Shown here piece after piece: positions 8,035-16,155 of a stretch of DNA of 64,000 bases; position 1 is the stretch's first letter; every line of letters begins with the position of its first letter. The translations under genes and the position numbers were made by a program. Source of the stretch: JAAUTT01 sp963846585. GTDB taxonomy: Bacteria; Bacteroidota; Bacteroidia; Bacteroidales; JAAUTT01. The stretch is taken from NCBI GenBank assembly GCA_963846585.1, contig CAWJWO010000015.1:310001-374000 (forward strand), read 5' to 3'. Below the pieces are notes generated by a model that had not been told where the DNA came from, made no database searches, and saw only the letters and a list, made by a program, of their open reading frames with translations.

Positions 8035-9534
8035 CTATTTTTGAATCCACAATACAGAATTCCCTGTTCCATATTCATTTTCTTCCCAGGTTTTATTATC
8101 TGGATCCAGTATCCACTTATTGTCCACAATGAATTTATATATAATTTTCCCTGAAAATAAATAAATTGGAAAAACCCATTTGTCATCCTTTTTGATCATT
8201 CTGTATCCATCAGTTCTCCATTGATTAAAATTCCCTGTGATAAAAACCTGCCTGGCATTTGCGAAATGATTTAATGTAAAGGTATAATTTGGATGGAATG
8301 CCAGAACAGAATTTGTAGTTTTCCCTGAACCGGTGACAAATAAGTTATCTGGGTCAGTTATCCATTTCCCTTCCACATTAAATTTATATTCATAATTACC
8401 TGAAGCTAATACATATGATAATTGCCATTGCCCGGATTTTTTTTCCATTCGCAATTCATGCGGGATCCAATTATTAAAACTACCTGAAAGATAAACCTCT
8501 TTGGCTGATTCAAATCCTTTTAATTGAAATAAATTAGCATCTCCAATTCCAATTTCAGAATTATCATTACCATTCCCGTCATTGAGTACCCTTTGATTAT
8601 TTGGGTCAAGTATCCATTGTCCGTCAACTATAAACTTATAAGTATGAGTACCTTCTTTTAGGTATAATGGAAGATCCCATCCCTCAGCTACTTTATTCAT
8701 TCGCAACTCTTTACTATTCCAATTGTTAAAACTACCTGCCAGAAATACATTATGTGCCTGACTTCTTTCAGACAGTTTAAATATATAATTGTAACAAAAA
8801 ACATAAGAATTTATATTCCCAAATCCATCATTTTGTTTATGTTTATTAAAAGGATCTAATATCCACTTTCCATCAACTAAATATTTATAAAAGTGTTTCC
8901 CCGGAAAAAGTTTAATACAAACTACCCATCCGGAGTCGTTATTCTGCATCGAAGTTGCAGAAACATTCCAATTATTAAAGGAACCCGCAAGAAAAACCTT
9001 TTTTGAATTTTTATAGCCTGGTAAATAAAACGATGCTATTCCATTTTTATAATGGAATATATTAGTTTTAGAAAAACTATTAACACCAAATTCAACAGTT
9101 TCCTGATTACTATTATCAGAGCCATTTAACCAGTTGTCATTAACAAGAAAAACATAATCCTGGTTAGTAAATTTTGCAAAGTCACGATTTTTATTTCCAA
9201 CAGAAGATTTAATTGTATCGTTCCCCTTATCTATCGAGTTTAATGACACTGATAACTCAATCTGGTTAGTTTTAAGTTTTTTAACTTTCCATTTAACTCC
9301 CTGCAAATCAATTTCATTTATTTCCTGATATGCTTTTGCAATTAATATGCTATCAAGATTAAAAAGGTAAGAAATATCTTTTTTTTGTTTATCATCCCAA
9401 TTGAGGTTTAGCTTAAAAACGACTCTCCCATCTTCAACCCTGCAAATCTTGTTCAAGTCAAATTGAGCATAAATATCAGGTGATAATATAAACGCAATAA
9501 ATAATACACAGGTAATTCGAAGTATGTTTTTCAT
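8035..9534 (-). CDS. Secreted protein with four CBM48/AMPK-type glycogen-binding-like modules
   Basis: Signal peptide at residues 1-23 (ending DIYAQF), then an N-terminal domain of about 130 residues. Four tandem modules of about 85 residues follow, each with a FLAGSFNNWN-type motif and a later YKFIVDGKWILDPxN motif. This is the CBM48/AMPK beta-subunit glycogen-binding fold that normally sits in front of branching enzymes or isoamylases. No catalytic domain is present, so it may bind alpha-glucans or serve as a structural array. Its ATG overlaps the stop of the upstream aspartic protease gene by 4 bp (ATGA), so the two are almost certainly cotranslated. The DNA of the four modules is well diverged. 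Confidence 0.82.
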   Translation of the reverse strand: MKNILRITCVLFIAFILSPDIYAQFDLNKICRVEDGRVVFKLNLNWDDKQKKDISYLFNLDSILIAKAYQEINEIDLQGVKWKVKKLKTNQIELSVSLNSIDKGNDTIKSSVGNKNRDFAKFTNQDYVFLVNDNWLNGSDNSNQETVEFGVNSFSKTNIFHYKNGIASFYLPGYKNSKKVFLAGSFNNWNVSATSMQNNDSGWVVCIKLFPGKHFYKYLVDGKWILDPFNKHKQNDGFGNINSYVFCYNYIFKLSERSQAHNVFLAGSFNNWNSKELRMNKVAEGWDLPLYLKEGTHTYKFIVDGQWILDPNNQRVLNDGNGNDNSEIGIGDANLFQLKGFESAKEVYLSGSFNNWIPHELRMEKKSGQWQLSYVLASGNYEYKFNVEGKWITDPDNLFVTGSGKTTNSVLAFHPNYTFTLNHFANARQVFITGNFNQWRTDGYRMIKKDDKWVFPIYLFSGKIIYKFIVDNKWILDPDNKTWEENEYGTGNSVLWIQK

Positions 9535-10532
9535 ATTTCTCCAGTTTTAATAAAATTCATTTCCAACTGGTTTTTCACAAAATTAACACAGATTGTTCCT
9601 TTAATAAGAAAATTATAGCCCAGGATACCATCGATATGAAAATCATATACTTCATTCAGATAATCCAAATTAGTAATGATAGTTTCCATGCCTGAAAGTT
9701 TAGTATTTCCATAAATAAAATCATTCATTACACCAAATAAAACCTGGTTGGTTGTAGAGCCTACCCCATTTAAAGCTGACTTTCTGGTAATTGTTACGGA
9801 TTTTAGAACTGCTTTAGGTGTATTGGTGCTTATTGCATTTGTCTCTGCTCCTGTGTCAAGACAAAACCTAAGTTTTTTACCAGCAATAACTCCTGTTAAA
9901 AATACAATACTGCGCTGAGTATATATATTTTGAATGACATCGGGCGGAGATCCTTTTTTTGTTAAAATACGGTTTCCTTTTTTATCAATTTTATAAAGAA
10001 CCAATATTCCGGAGTTTATATCAATGAAAACTTCGAAATCGTGCAGTAATCCAAAACCAAAAAGACCTATAATTTTAATATTTCTTTTATTTTCAATTTG
10101 ACCAAGATTAGCAGCATTTGCAAACAATTTATTAAATGACAGATTTGAAATTGATAAATGATCGATTGTAATTTCATCCACAGTTCCAACCGATCCGTTT
10201 ATTCCGTTAGATGTTGAATTATTGTTAACAAGATGGTTTCTGAAATACGTTTTATTTAATACTATACCGGTAGCTCCTGTATCGAAAATCATATTGCCGG
10301 ATTCGCCATCAACCTCGGCATCCACAACCATCAATCGTCCAACACGTTTGATTGGTATAACCAATGAGTCAAAATTGTTAGTTGATTTATATTTGGTAAA
10401 ATTTGCTTTAAACACCTCCTGATTTGGGGGATGTCGGTAATAACCCCCATTAGTGAAAAGAATTCGTTTATACCAAAAATCTATAAATAGTATAAACACC
10501 AGGATAGTAAATTTGATATAATGAAGTAACAC
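9531..10532 (-). CDS. Membrane-anchored two-lobed retropepsin-like aspartic protease
   Basis: Starts at GTG (10532). Residues 5-25 form a membrane anchor or uncleaved signal. Two retropepsin-like active-site loops lie in one chain: FDTGATG (83-89) and LDTGAETNA (225-233). Each is followed by the matching hydrophobic-Gly flap-side motif (IIGLFGFGLL at 154-163; GILGYNFL near 299). Two-lobed gag-aspartyl-like proteases occur in Bacteroidota, often with a PDZ domain, which is missing here. It is translationally coupled to the four-module CBM48 gene, so it may process or anchor that protein; this is inference. Confidence 0.8.
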   Translation of the reverse strand: MLLHYIKFTILVFILFIDFWYKRILFTNGGYYRHPPNQEVFKANFTKYKSTNNFDSLVIPIKRVGRLMVVDAEVDGESGNMIFDTGATGIVLNKTYFRNHLVNNNSTSNGINGSVGTVDEITIDHLSISNLSFNKLFANAANLGQIENKRNIKIIGLFGFGLLHDFEVFIDINSGILVLYKIDKKGNRILTKKGSPPDVIQNIYTQRSIVFLTGVIAGKKLRFCLDTGAETNAISTNTPKAVLKSVTITRKSALNGVGSTTNQVLFGVMNDFIYGNTKLSGMETIITNLDYLNEVYDFHIDGILGYNFLIKGTICVNFVKNQLEMNFIKTGEI

Positions 10533-10594
10533 TGAATATCATTATAAATTAATAATGCAATTTATAAATTATTAAATTGTTTTTATTATTTTAC

Positions 10595-11197
10595 TTACTT
10601 TAAATAATTTAAACATTTGTTTTTAGTTCCGTTATCAACTTGAGTACCATTGATAACACCTGGTATTTTCCTGTAATTGGATATAAATTCATTTACAATG
10701 GAATCAAAAGCTTCAGGATGATAGTTTATAAGCAACCAGGCCTGGTTTGTCGATGATATTACGTAGGGAAGCGGGGAGATCCCAATCCAGTGGTTTTTCA
10801 GGTAAATGGTTGCCTTTGACAACCGGTTCATTTTTCCAATTAAACCATTGACATCGGTTTTTTTGATTTTATACTGAACACGGATTTCGTGTTTTTGCAT
10901 GCAATTCATTTCAGGCAAAATGATATGGGTTGTAAGTTCTTTACCTGAATAGCTCCAGGTACTATCCTTCTTTTCCAATGCAAAAGGAATTTCTTTACCT
11001 TCCAGCATCACTGATTCCGGTATTTCAGTTCCATATAATTGAATATCATAATTGCGGTAATTGACCATATCCGGAAAAGAACCTGTACGCGGATGAATTA
11101 TCACTTTTAAGGAACCGTCCGAACTTACTTCAGTCTCAAATTGAGTAAATGTATATGATCCGGATCTTATATTGTTCATTGTCTTTACCATCTTCAT
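10595..11197 (-). CDS. GH31 fragment 4: C-terminal beta-domains
   Basis: A 200-residue ORF whose homologous part begins at about SGSYTFTQFETEVSSDGS. The upstream residues (MKMVKTMNN) come from reading the previous segment in the wrong frame. It holds the C-terminal beta-sandwich region following the barrel. Confidence 0.6.
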   Translation of the reverse strand: MKMVKTMNNIRSGSYTFTQFETEVSSDGSLKVIIHPRTGSFPDMVNYRNYDIQLYGTEIPESVMLEGKEIPFALEKKDSTWSYSGKELTTHIILPEMNCMQKHEIRVQYKIKKTDVNGLIGKMNRLSKATIYLKNHWIGISPLPYVISSTNQAWLLINYHPEAFDSIVNEFISNYRKIPGVINGTQVDNGTKNKCLNYLK

Positions 11198-12137
11198 AAA
11201 GGTTACTAATAAAATTACCTCCGGGGAAAATCTTTATAATCAGTTTATTATTTGATTGTTGAAGATTACTGACGTGTGGTGACATAGGAATTATTGCACC
11301 GGCTTTTACAAATACCGGAAACTCGTTCAACAGGTACCTGCGATCCAACTGTTCACCGCCTTTCAACATAGTTCCGGTACTCCATTCATACCAGTCATTC
11401 CCTTCCGGTAACCATATTCTTACAGAGGAAAAACCAGTACTATCGGCAGGTGAAGTGATGGGCACCACCAGCAGATTATCCCCAAACATATATTCATTTT
11501 TATAATCATAGGCCTCCTGTTTATCAGGATAATCATAATACATCGGCCGGCATACGGATATTCCTGTATCGTATGTTTTCCTTGCCATGGTATAAATATA
11601 TGGTACCAATGCATAGCGCAGGTTTATGGCATCCGTCAGAGCATCGAACCATGCACCCGTAAAGTTCCAGACTTCTTTTTGCATACGGGGATCCTTGGTC
11701 GAGTGTGTCCGGAATATGGGGCTAAAGACACCAAATTGCATCCAGCGTGTATAGAGTTCAGGATCAATTTTCTTCTGGGTTTCCGGAATTTTACCAAACA
11801 TATGTCCGCCCAGATCATGACTCCAATATCCATAAAGAACATTGGAAGCAGTGGAGGTAAAATATGGCTGGTAATTCAGGGAGTTCCAGGTCATGACCAC
11901 ATCACCGGAAAATCCGATCTGGTACCTGTGATTGCCCAAACCTCCCCATCGATGATACAGCAAAGGCCGGTTCAATCCCTGGCGCTGCATATCGGTATAA
12001 AAAACATAATTCAACCACCAGGTATTACTTAGACCAGGCATCATTTTTGAATCCTTCCACTGCTGCCAGTCAAGCCACCAGAAGTCTATGCCGCTTTCCT
12101 GCAAAGGATGAAGTATAATTGAAAATAAATTCCCCAT
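11136..12137 (-). CDS. GH31 fragment 3: catalytic barrel
   Basis: A 333-residue ORF with the GH31 nucleophile motif FWWLDWQQWKD and acid/base motif WSHDLGGHMFG, then RTHSTKDPR and the proximal C-terminal domain (GAIIPMSPH). The frame ends after NEQYKIR, where the sequence continues in the next frame. Confidence 0.65.
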   Translation of the reverse strand: MGNLFSIILHPLQESGIDFWWLDWQQWKDSKMMPGLSNTWWLNYVFYTDMQRQGLNRPLLYHRWGGLGNHRYQIGFSGDVVMTWNSLNYQPYFTSTASNVLYGYWSHDLGGHMFGKIPETQKKIDPELYTRWMQFGVFSPIFRTHSTKDPRMQKEVWNFTGAWFDALTDAINLRYALVPYIYTMARKTYDTGISVCRPMYYDYPDKQEAYDYKNEYMFGDNLLVVPITSPADSTGFSSVRIWLPEGNDWYEWSTGTMLKGGEQLDRRYLLNEFPVFVKAGAIIPMSPHVSNLQQSNNKLIIKIFPGGNFISNLYEDGKDNEQYKIRIIYIYSI

Positions 12138-12226
12138 AAAATTCTTATCGGCAGCTTCAAAAGGGATGCTTTTATAACCGGTTGTATCAAATTGTCATAG
12201 CCTTGGCAAAAGCGTTATATTTTGAT

Positions 12227-12745
12227 TCATTTGGTGCAATACCCGATGCAGGGTGCAGGTTTAAGGTTATTTTTAACCGTTGGCTTTCTGGCCCACTTTA
12301 AAAACATATCAGGTTCCGGAAAAAGAGAAGTGTTCCATGTGTACCCTGTCCAACCCATACCACTATATGTAGCTAAGCCATCCGTATTATGCCAGTCCAT
12401 ATCGATCACCAGAATATCCAGTGGAATCTTATACTCATGAAATTTATCTGTTAAATCCCTTAGCTCGGCATCGGAATAATTCCAGTACCGGGACCACCAG
12501 TAACCAAAAGTATAATAGGGAGGTAAAGGCACTTTCCCTGCAATTTTTGTAAAATCGAACAGGGCAGCTTTATAGTCATTCCCGTAACCAAAAAAGTATA
12601 AGTCCTGTTCTTTGTGATTTCTATTTTTTACCCACTTCCAATCGCTGTTATCAAATAAAAAATTTTCAGAATCGTCGATAATACTCCAACCATCCCTCGA
12701 CAGTATACCGTCTTCCAAATTCAGTGATCGTTTTGTCCCACTCAT
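12227..12745 (-). CDS. GH31 fragment 2: start of the catalytic barrel
   Basis: A 172-residue ORF with LSRDGWSIIDDS, the substrate-entry motif GYWWSRYWNYS and IPLDILVIDMDWHNTDG. It ends shortly after KNNLK. The expected LHPASGIAPNESKYNAFAKAM segment continues in the next frame for about 20 codons before another shift. Confidence 0.65.
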   Translation of the reverse strand: MSGTKRSLNLEDGILSRDGWSIIDDSENFLFDNSDWKWVKNRNHKEQDLYFFGYGNDYKAALFDFTKIAGKVPLPPYYTFGYWWSRYWNYSDAELRDLTDKFHEYKIPLDILVIDMDWHNTDGLATYSGMGWTGYTWNTSLFPEPDMFLKWARKPTVKNNLKPAPCIGYCTK

Positions 12746-13184
12746 TAATATTCCCGTTCATTCCGTCGAGCGTACGGTACGTTCCTTTTAAATTATTGAC
12801 ATCGTGGGTTCCTGGTTTCCAAACCACAGGCCTTAATTTATCTGTTAGGGTAATTTGAAGATTCGAAGAAGAAAACGGACCTGAGTCCTGCTTATATTTT
12901 AGCTCAAAAAGATCTGTTTTAATAACTAGAAAACCATTTTGAATACTTTTTTTATAAGCAACAGGTTCAAGTTTACGATTTATAACCAATAAGGACGGCT
13001 CATCCACAAACTGGCCGGTTGAATCATATTCTAGCCTGATGATGTGGGGAGTAAGAATGGTGAACCTGGCTTTCCCTTCAATAACAACAGAAAGAGGATT
13101 AGCAACAGGGTCCATTTCTTCCTGTGCAATGATATTCAATGTAGTCACTAATAATATGGCAATTACCAAACAAAAATGTTTCAT
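12666..13184 (-). CDS. GH31 fragment 1: signal peptide and N-terminal domain
   Basis: Signal peptide at residues 1-20 (MKHFCLVIAILLVTTLNIIA) and the galactose-mutarotase-like N-terminal domain of GH31, up to GTYRTLDGMNGNINEWDK. The remaining residues to the stop are out of frame with the family. Confidence 0.65.
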   Translation of the reverse strand: MKHFCLVIAILLVTTLNIIAQEEMDPVANPLSVVIEGKARFTILTPHIIRLEYDSTGQFVDEPSLLVINRKLEPVAYKKSIQNGFLVIKTDLFELKYKQDSGPFSSSNLQITLTDKLRPVVWKPGTHDVNNLKGTYRTLDGMNGNINEWDKTITEFGRRYTVEGWLEYYRRF

Positions 13185-13402
13185 AGTTCAGTAGAATTAA
13201 TATTGGTAAATATTAGTTTTATAATCAAATTTTCAGAAATAAATGCAGCAACTAAAGTTTTATCTCCCATACTGATTTCTGATATTTGAAAATCCTGAGT
13301 TTTCATTGCTGGTTTAAATTAATTATTTATAGTGGAGTCTTCCTCCTGTAAAATATAATTAAATCTAATAAATATTTTTTTAATTTTAATCCCTGGTTAA
13401 TC

Positions 13403-13461
13403 TAACAACTAACAACAAACAACTATGCACTATGCACTATGCACTAAGCACTAAGCACTAT
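13403..13461. repeat. Word repeats AACAACTA and GCACTATGCACT before the ABC operon
   Basis: Several AACAACTA units are followed by about six GCACTA(T/A) units, ending 5 bp before the ATG of the ABC gene at 13467. The start codon itself lies in a TATGCAC word, so the tract forms the immediate leader of this gene. Confidence 0.65.
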
Positions 13462-13466
13462 TCTTT

Positions 13467-14384
13467 ATGCACGGAGAAGAAAAAATAATTGAAGTATCTC
13501 ATCTTGTAAAACAATATGGAAATTTTAAAGCAGTAAATGATGCGAGCTTTGATGTTTTTAAAGGAGATGTTTATGGTTTCCTCGGGCCAAACGGTGCCGG
13601 AAAAAGTACTACCATCCGAACCATTCTTTCCTTAATTAAACCTACCAGTGGCAAAATTAAAGTATTTAACAAAGACATTGCCACACACCGGCAATACATT
13701 TTACAACGAGTTGGTTGTATTGTAGAAAAACCTGATTTTTATAATTATTTATCTGCCGAAAAAAACCTGGAAGTTTTTGCCCGGATATCAGGTGTTGCTA
13801 TAACAAAAAAGAGAATTCTTGAGATGATAGAACTGGTTGGGCTAAAAGGAAGGGAAAAGGATAAAATAAAGGACTATTCACATGGAATGAAACAGCGTCT
13901 GGGCATAGCACAAACATTAATTCATAATCCGGAATTAATTATTCTTGATGAACCTACCACAGGGTTGGATCCGCAGGGAATTATCGAAATCCGTAACCTG
14001 ATATTACATTTAAAAGAGGAACGCGATAAAACTGTATTCCTTTCTTCACACATTCTTTCCGAAATTGAATTAATTGCAAACAGGATGGCGATTATTAATA
14101 AAGGGAAAACAGTAGTACAGGGTCTTGTAACTGACCTTTTAAATGCCAGGGATATGGTAGTTGCATTCCATGTGGATGACCATAAAAAAGCAAAACAAAT
14201 CGTTCAGGATTCGTCACTTAAACTGATAATCGAAAAAGAAGATGAAATAAACCTGTACATTCACATTTCACAGGATAAAATTCCTGTTCTTAATAAATTA
14301 TTCTGCGATAATGGCATACTTGTTTACTCAATTGAAGCAAAACGGAAACTTGAAGATTATTTCTTAAAACTTATCGGTGAATGA
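13467..14384 (+). CDS. ABC-2 exporter, ATP-binding subunit
   Basis: A 305-residue nucleotide-binding subunit with Walker A GPNGAGKST, Q-loop region, signature YSHGMKQR, Walker B ELIILDEPTTGLDP and the H-loop SSHIL. The C-terminal 80 residues form a regulatory extension seen in the CcmA/NatA/BcrA-like class. It overlaps the permease gene by 4 bp (ATGA). Substrate is unknown; the class exports drugs, lipids or peptides. A word repeat runs up to the start codon, so the 5' end is less certain than usual. Confidence 0.9.
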   Translation: MHGEEKIIEVSHLVKQYGNFKAVNDASFDVFKGDVYGFLGPNGAGKSTTIRTILSLIKPTSGKIKVFNKDIATHRQYILQRVGCIVEKPDFYNYLSAEKNLEVFARISGVAITKKRILEMIELVGLKGREKDKIKDYSHGMKQRLGIAQTLIHNPELIILDEPTTGLDPQGIIEIRNLILHLKEERDKTVFLSSHILSEIELIANRMAIINKGKTVVQGLVTDLLNARDMVVAFHVDDHKKAKQIVQDSSLKLIIEKEDEINLYIHISQDKIPVLNKLFCDNGILVYSIEAKRKLEDYFLKLIGE

Positions 14385-15226
14385 TATTCTGGAAAAATAC
14401 ATACAACGAATTAATAAAGATAGCTGCCAAACCACGGAGTTATATTGGCCTTGGGGCCATCACCATTATTGTGGGCATTATTCTTTTTGCAATGAAGGTT
14501 GATGGCTTAGTGTTTATTTCTTTTATAACCAGACCGTTCGAACAATCCTTAACCTTTGAAGGCAATATCTTAAACGGAAACCTTGTTGCCTTTGTAATAT
14601 TGCAAATGCTAATAGTTCATGTCCCATTGCTGATAGCCCTTGTAACAGGTGATCTTATTTCCGGAGAGGCCGGTATGGGTACTATCCGTTTGTTGGTCAC
14701 AAAACCCATTTCCCGTAACCAAATATTGTTTTCCAAATATCTTGCAGGCTGTGCTTATACATTTGTATTTCTTATATGGCTTATGTTCATGGCATTAGTT
14801 ATCGGGAAGATCATGTTTGGTACCGGTGACCTTATGGTATTGAATGGTGATGGTATGATAGTTTTTAAGGAGCATGACATAGCCTGGAGATTTGCTTGCG
14901 GGTTCAGCCTGGCATTATTATCAATGGTTATGATTGCTACATTGTCCTTAACACTTTCATGTTTTTCCGATAATTCAATCGGGCCCATTGTTTCCACTAT
15001 GGCCGTGATTATATTGTTTACTATTATTAATAATTTGGATATCCCGGTTTTACAAAAGATACAACCCTATTTATTTACAAATCATATGATGGCGTGGCGA
15101 AACTTTTTTGAAGACCCGGTTTCATCATGCAAGATTCTTAAATCGGTGGGGGTACTGTTAATACATATTGTTTGCCTGTTGTCTGTTGCAGTATTTAAGT
15201 TCAATAAAAAAGATATATTATCATGA
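14381..15226 (+). CDS. ABC-2 exporter, membrane permease subunit
   Basis: A 281-residue integral membrane protein with about six predicted helices. Recognisable are GLGAITIIVGIILFAMKV, VILQMLIVHVPLLIALVTGDLISGEAGMGTIRLLVTKPISR (the conserved ABC-2 coupling region), a GFSLALLSMVMIATLSL helix and a final VGVLLIHIVCLLSVAVFKF helix. It is coupled by 4-bp overlaps to the ATPase before and the LolA-like gene after. Confidence 0.88.
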   Translation: MIFWKNTYNELIKIAAKPRSYIGLGAITIIVGIILFAMKVDGLVFISFITRPFEQSLTFEGNILNGNLVAFVILQMLIVHVPLLIALVTGDLISGEAGMGTIRLLVTKPISRNQILFSKYLAGCAYTFVFLIWLMFMALVIGKIMFGTGDLMVLNGDGMIVFKEHDIAWRFACGFSLALLSMVMIATLSLTLSCFSDNSIGPIVSTMAVIILFTIINNLDIPVLQKIQPYLFTNHMMAWRNFFEDPVSSCKILKSVGVLLIHIVCLLSVAVFKFNKKDILS

Positions 15227-15927
15227 GGTTTAAAACGTATTACGTTATAATTTTTTGTTTTGCCTTGTCCTTTACCGTACAGTTATATGCACAAAATAAT
15301 ACGAATAACTTATTACGGGGAGTATACAATAAATTACAAAAAGTGAATGACTATATTGTACAGGCGAATATTAAGGTAGACATGCCTTTTATCAATATGC
15401 AGCCTGTTGATGTACAAATATATTTTAAACAGAAAAATCATTTTAAAGTAATCTCCAAAGGAATAGCTGTCGTTCCAAGGCAGGGTTTTGATCAGGTTTT
15501 CAGGTTGCTTGCCGATCCCAATTCATATACTGCTATTTTTCAAGGTGAAGAAATAATTGACTCTTTAAAAACACAAGTTGTGAATGTCATTCCCTTATCA
15601 GATACCAGTGATATAGTTCTCGGAAAATTTTGGATTGATCCTTTGCAGGAAGTAATAATAAAAACGCAATTTACCACCAGGTCAAACGGTACAATTGTTA
15701 CGGAATATACATATGGAAACTTCATTGATTATGGCCTGCCCGATAAAATGATCTTTTTAGTGGATTTCAAGAAATTCAGGATGGCAAAAAATTTAACTAA
15801 CAGCATAAATAAAGATAATTCAGGCATTGATGACAAAAGCGACCAGAATAAAAAGGGAAAAATCATTATCGATCTAACTAATTATCAAATAAATAAAGGC
15901 GTACCTGATAACATTTTTAATAAATAA
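15223..15927 (+). CDS. Periplasmic LolA-like protein of the ABC exporter operon
   Basis: Signal peptide at residues 1-24 (ending QLYAQ), then a beta-rich domain that reads like the LolA/LolB or outer-membrane lipoprotein-sorting fold: LQKVNDYIVQANIKVDM, VDVQIYFKQKNHFKVIS, FWIDPLQEVIIKTQF and GLPDKMIFLVDFKKF. It overlaps the permease by 4 bp. This suggests it accepts or senses the exported, probably hydrophobic, substrate on the periplasmic side. The fold call is by pattern only. Confidence 0.7.
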   Translation: MRFKTYYVIIFCFALSFTVQLYAQNNTNNLLRGVYNKLQKVNDYIVQANIKVDMPFINMQPVDVQIYFKQKNHFKVISKGIAVVPRQGFDQVFRLLADPNSYTAIFQGEEIIDSLKTQVVNVIPLSDTSDIVLGKFWIDPLQEVIIKTQFTTRSNGTIVTEYTYGNFIDYGLPDKMIFLVDFKKFRMAKNLTNSINKDNSGIDDKSDQNKKGKIIIDLTNYQINKGVPDNIFNK

Positions 15928-15991
15928 CGGAAGTCTGAATTAGCAAAAATTTGATTTTACTTATATTAAAATCACGTTAAAAAAAAGAGTA

Positions 15992-16121
15992 AACCACAAA
16001 GATCACAAAGGATTACACAAAGTACCACAAAGAAAATAACCCTTTTAATAATGAAATCTAATATATTTTGAATTATCCTTTGTGTACCTTAGTGATTAAC
16101 TTAGTGTACCTTTGTGGTAAA
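15992..16121. repeat. Convergent inverted ACCACAAAG repeat between two gene ends
   Basis: A left tract of ACCACAAAGATCACAAAGG-type words (15992-16032) faces a right tract of the complementary CTTTGTG words (about 16074-16120), ending in CTTTGTGGT. It lies between the convergent ends of the LolA-like gene and the GH2 gene and can fold into a long hairpin. Confidence 0.6.
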
Positions 16122-16155
16122 TATAAAATCGTAATTTAATCCATAATTAGCTAAA

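Larger units (their letters stand above)
10595..13184 (-). pseudogene. GH31 alpha-glucosidase/alpha-xylosidase gene broken by four frameshifts
   Basis: Five consecutive reading-frame segments on the minus strand together reconstruct one exported family-31 glycosidase of about 860 residues. The order is signal peptide and N-terminal beta-sandwich (13184-12666), barrel start (12745-12227), a short bridge near 12260-12185, barrel with catalytic residues (12137-11136) and C-terminal beta-domains (11197-10595). Each junction moves the frame by +1 (one extra base). Catalytic motifs are intact: IDMDWHNTDG, FWWLDWQQ (nucleophile aspartate) and WSHDLGGHMFG (acid/base). As read, no full enzyme can be made. 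Natural decay and assembly error are both possible; neighbouring genes are mostly open. Confidence 0.85.

Noticed and set aside
11679..12032. 117-residue plus-strand ORF opposite the GH31 gene
   Set aside because: It reads the antisense of the GH31 catalytic barrel, has no promoter or homology that I recognise, and is explained as a shadow frame.
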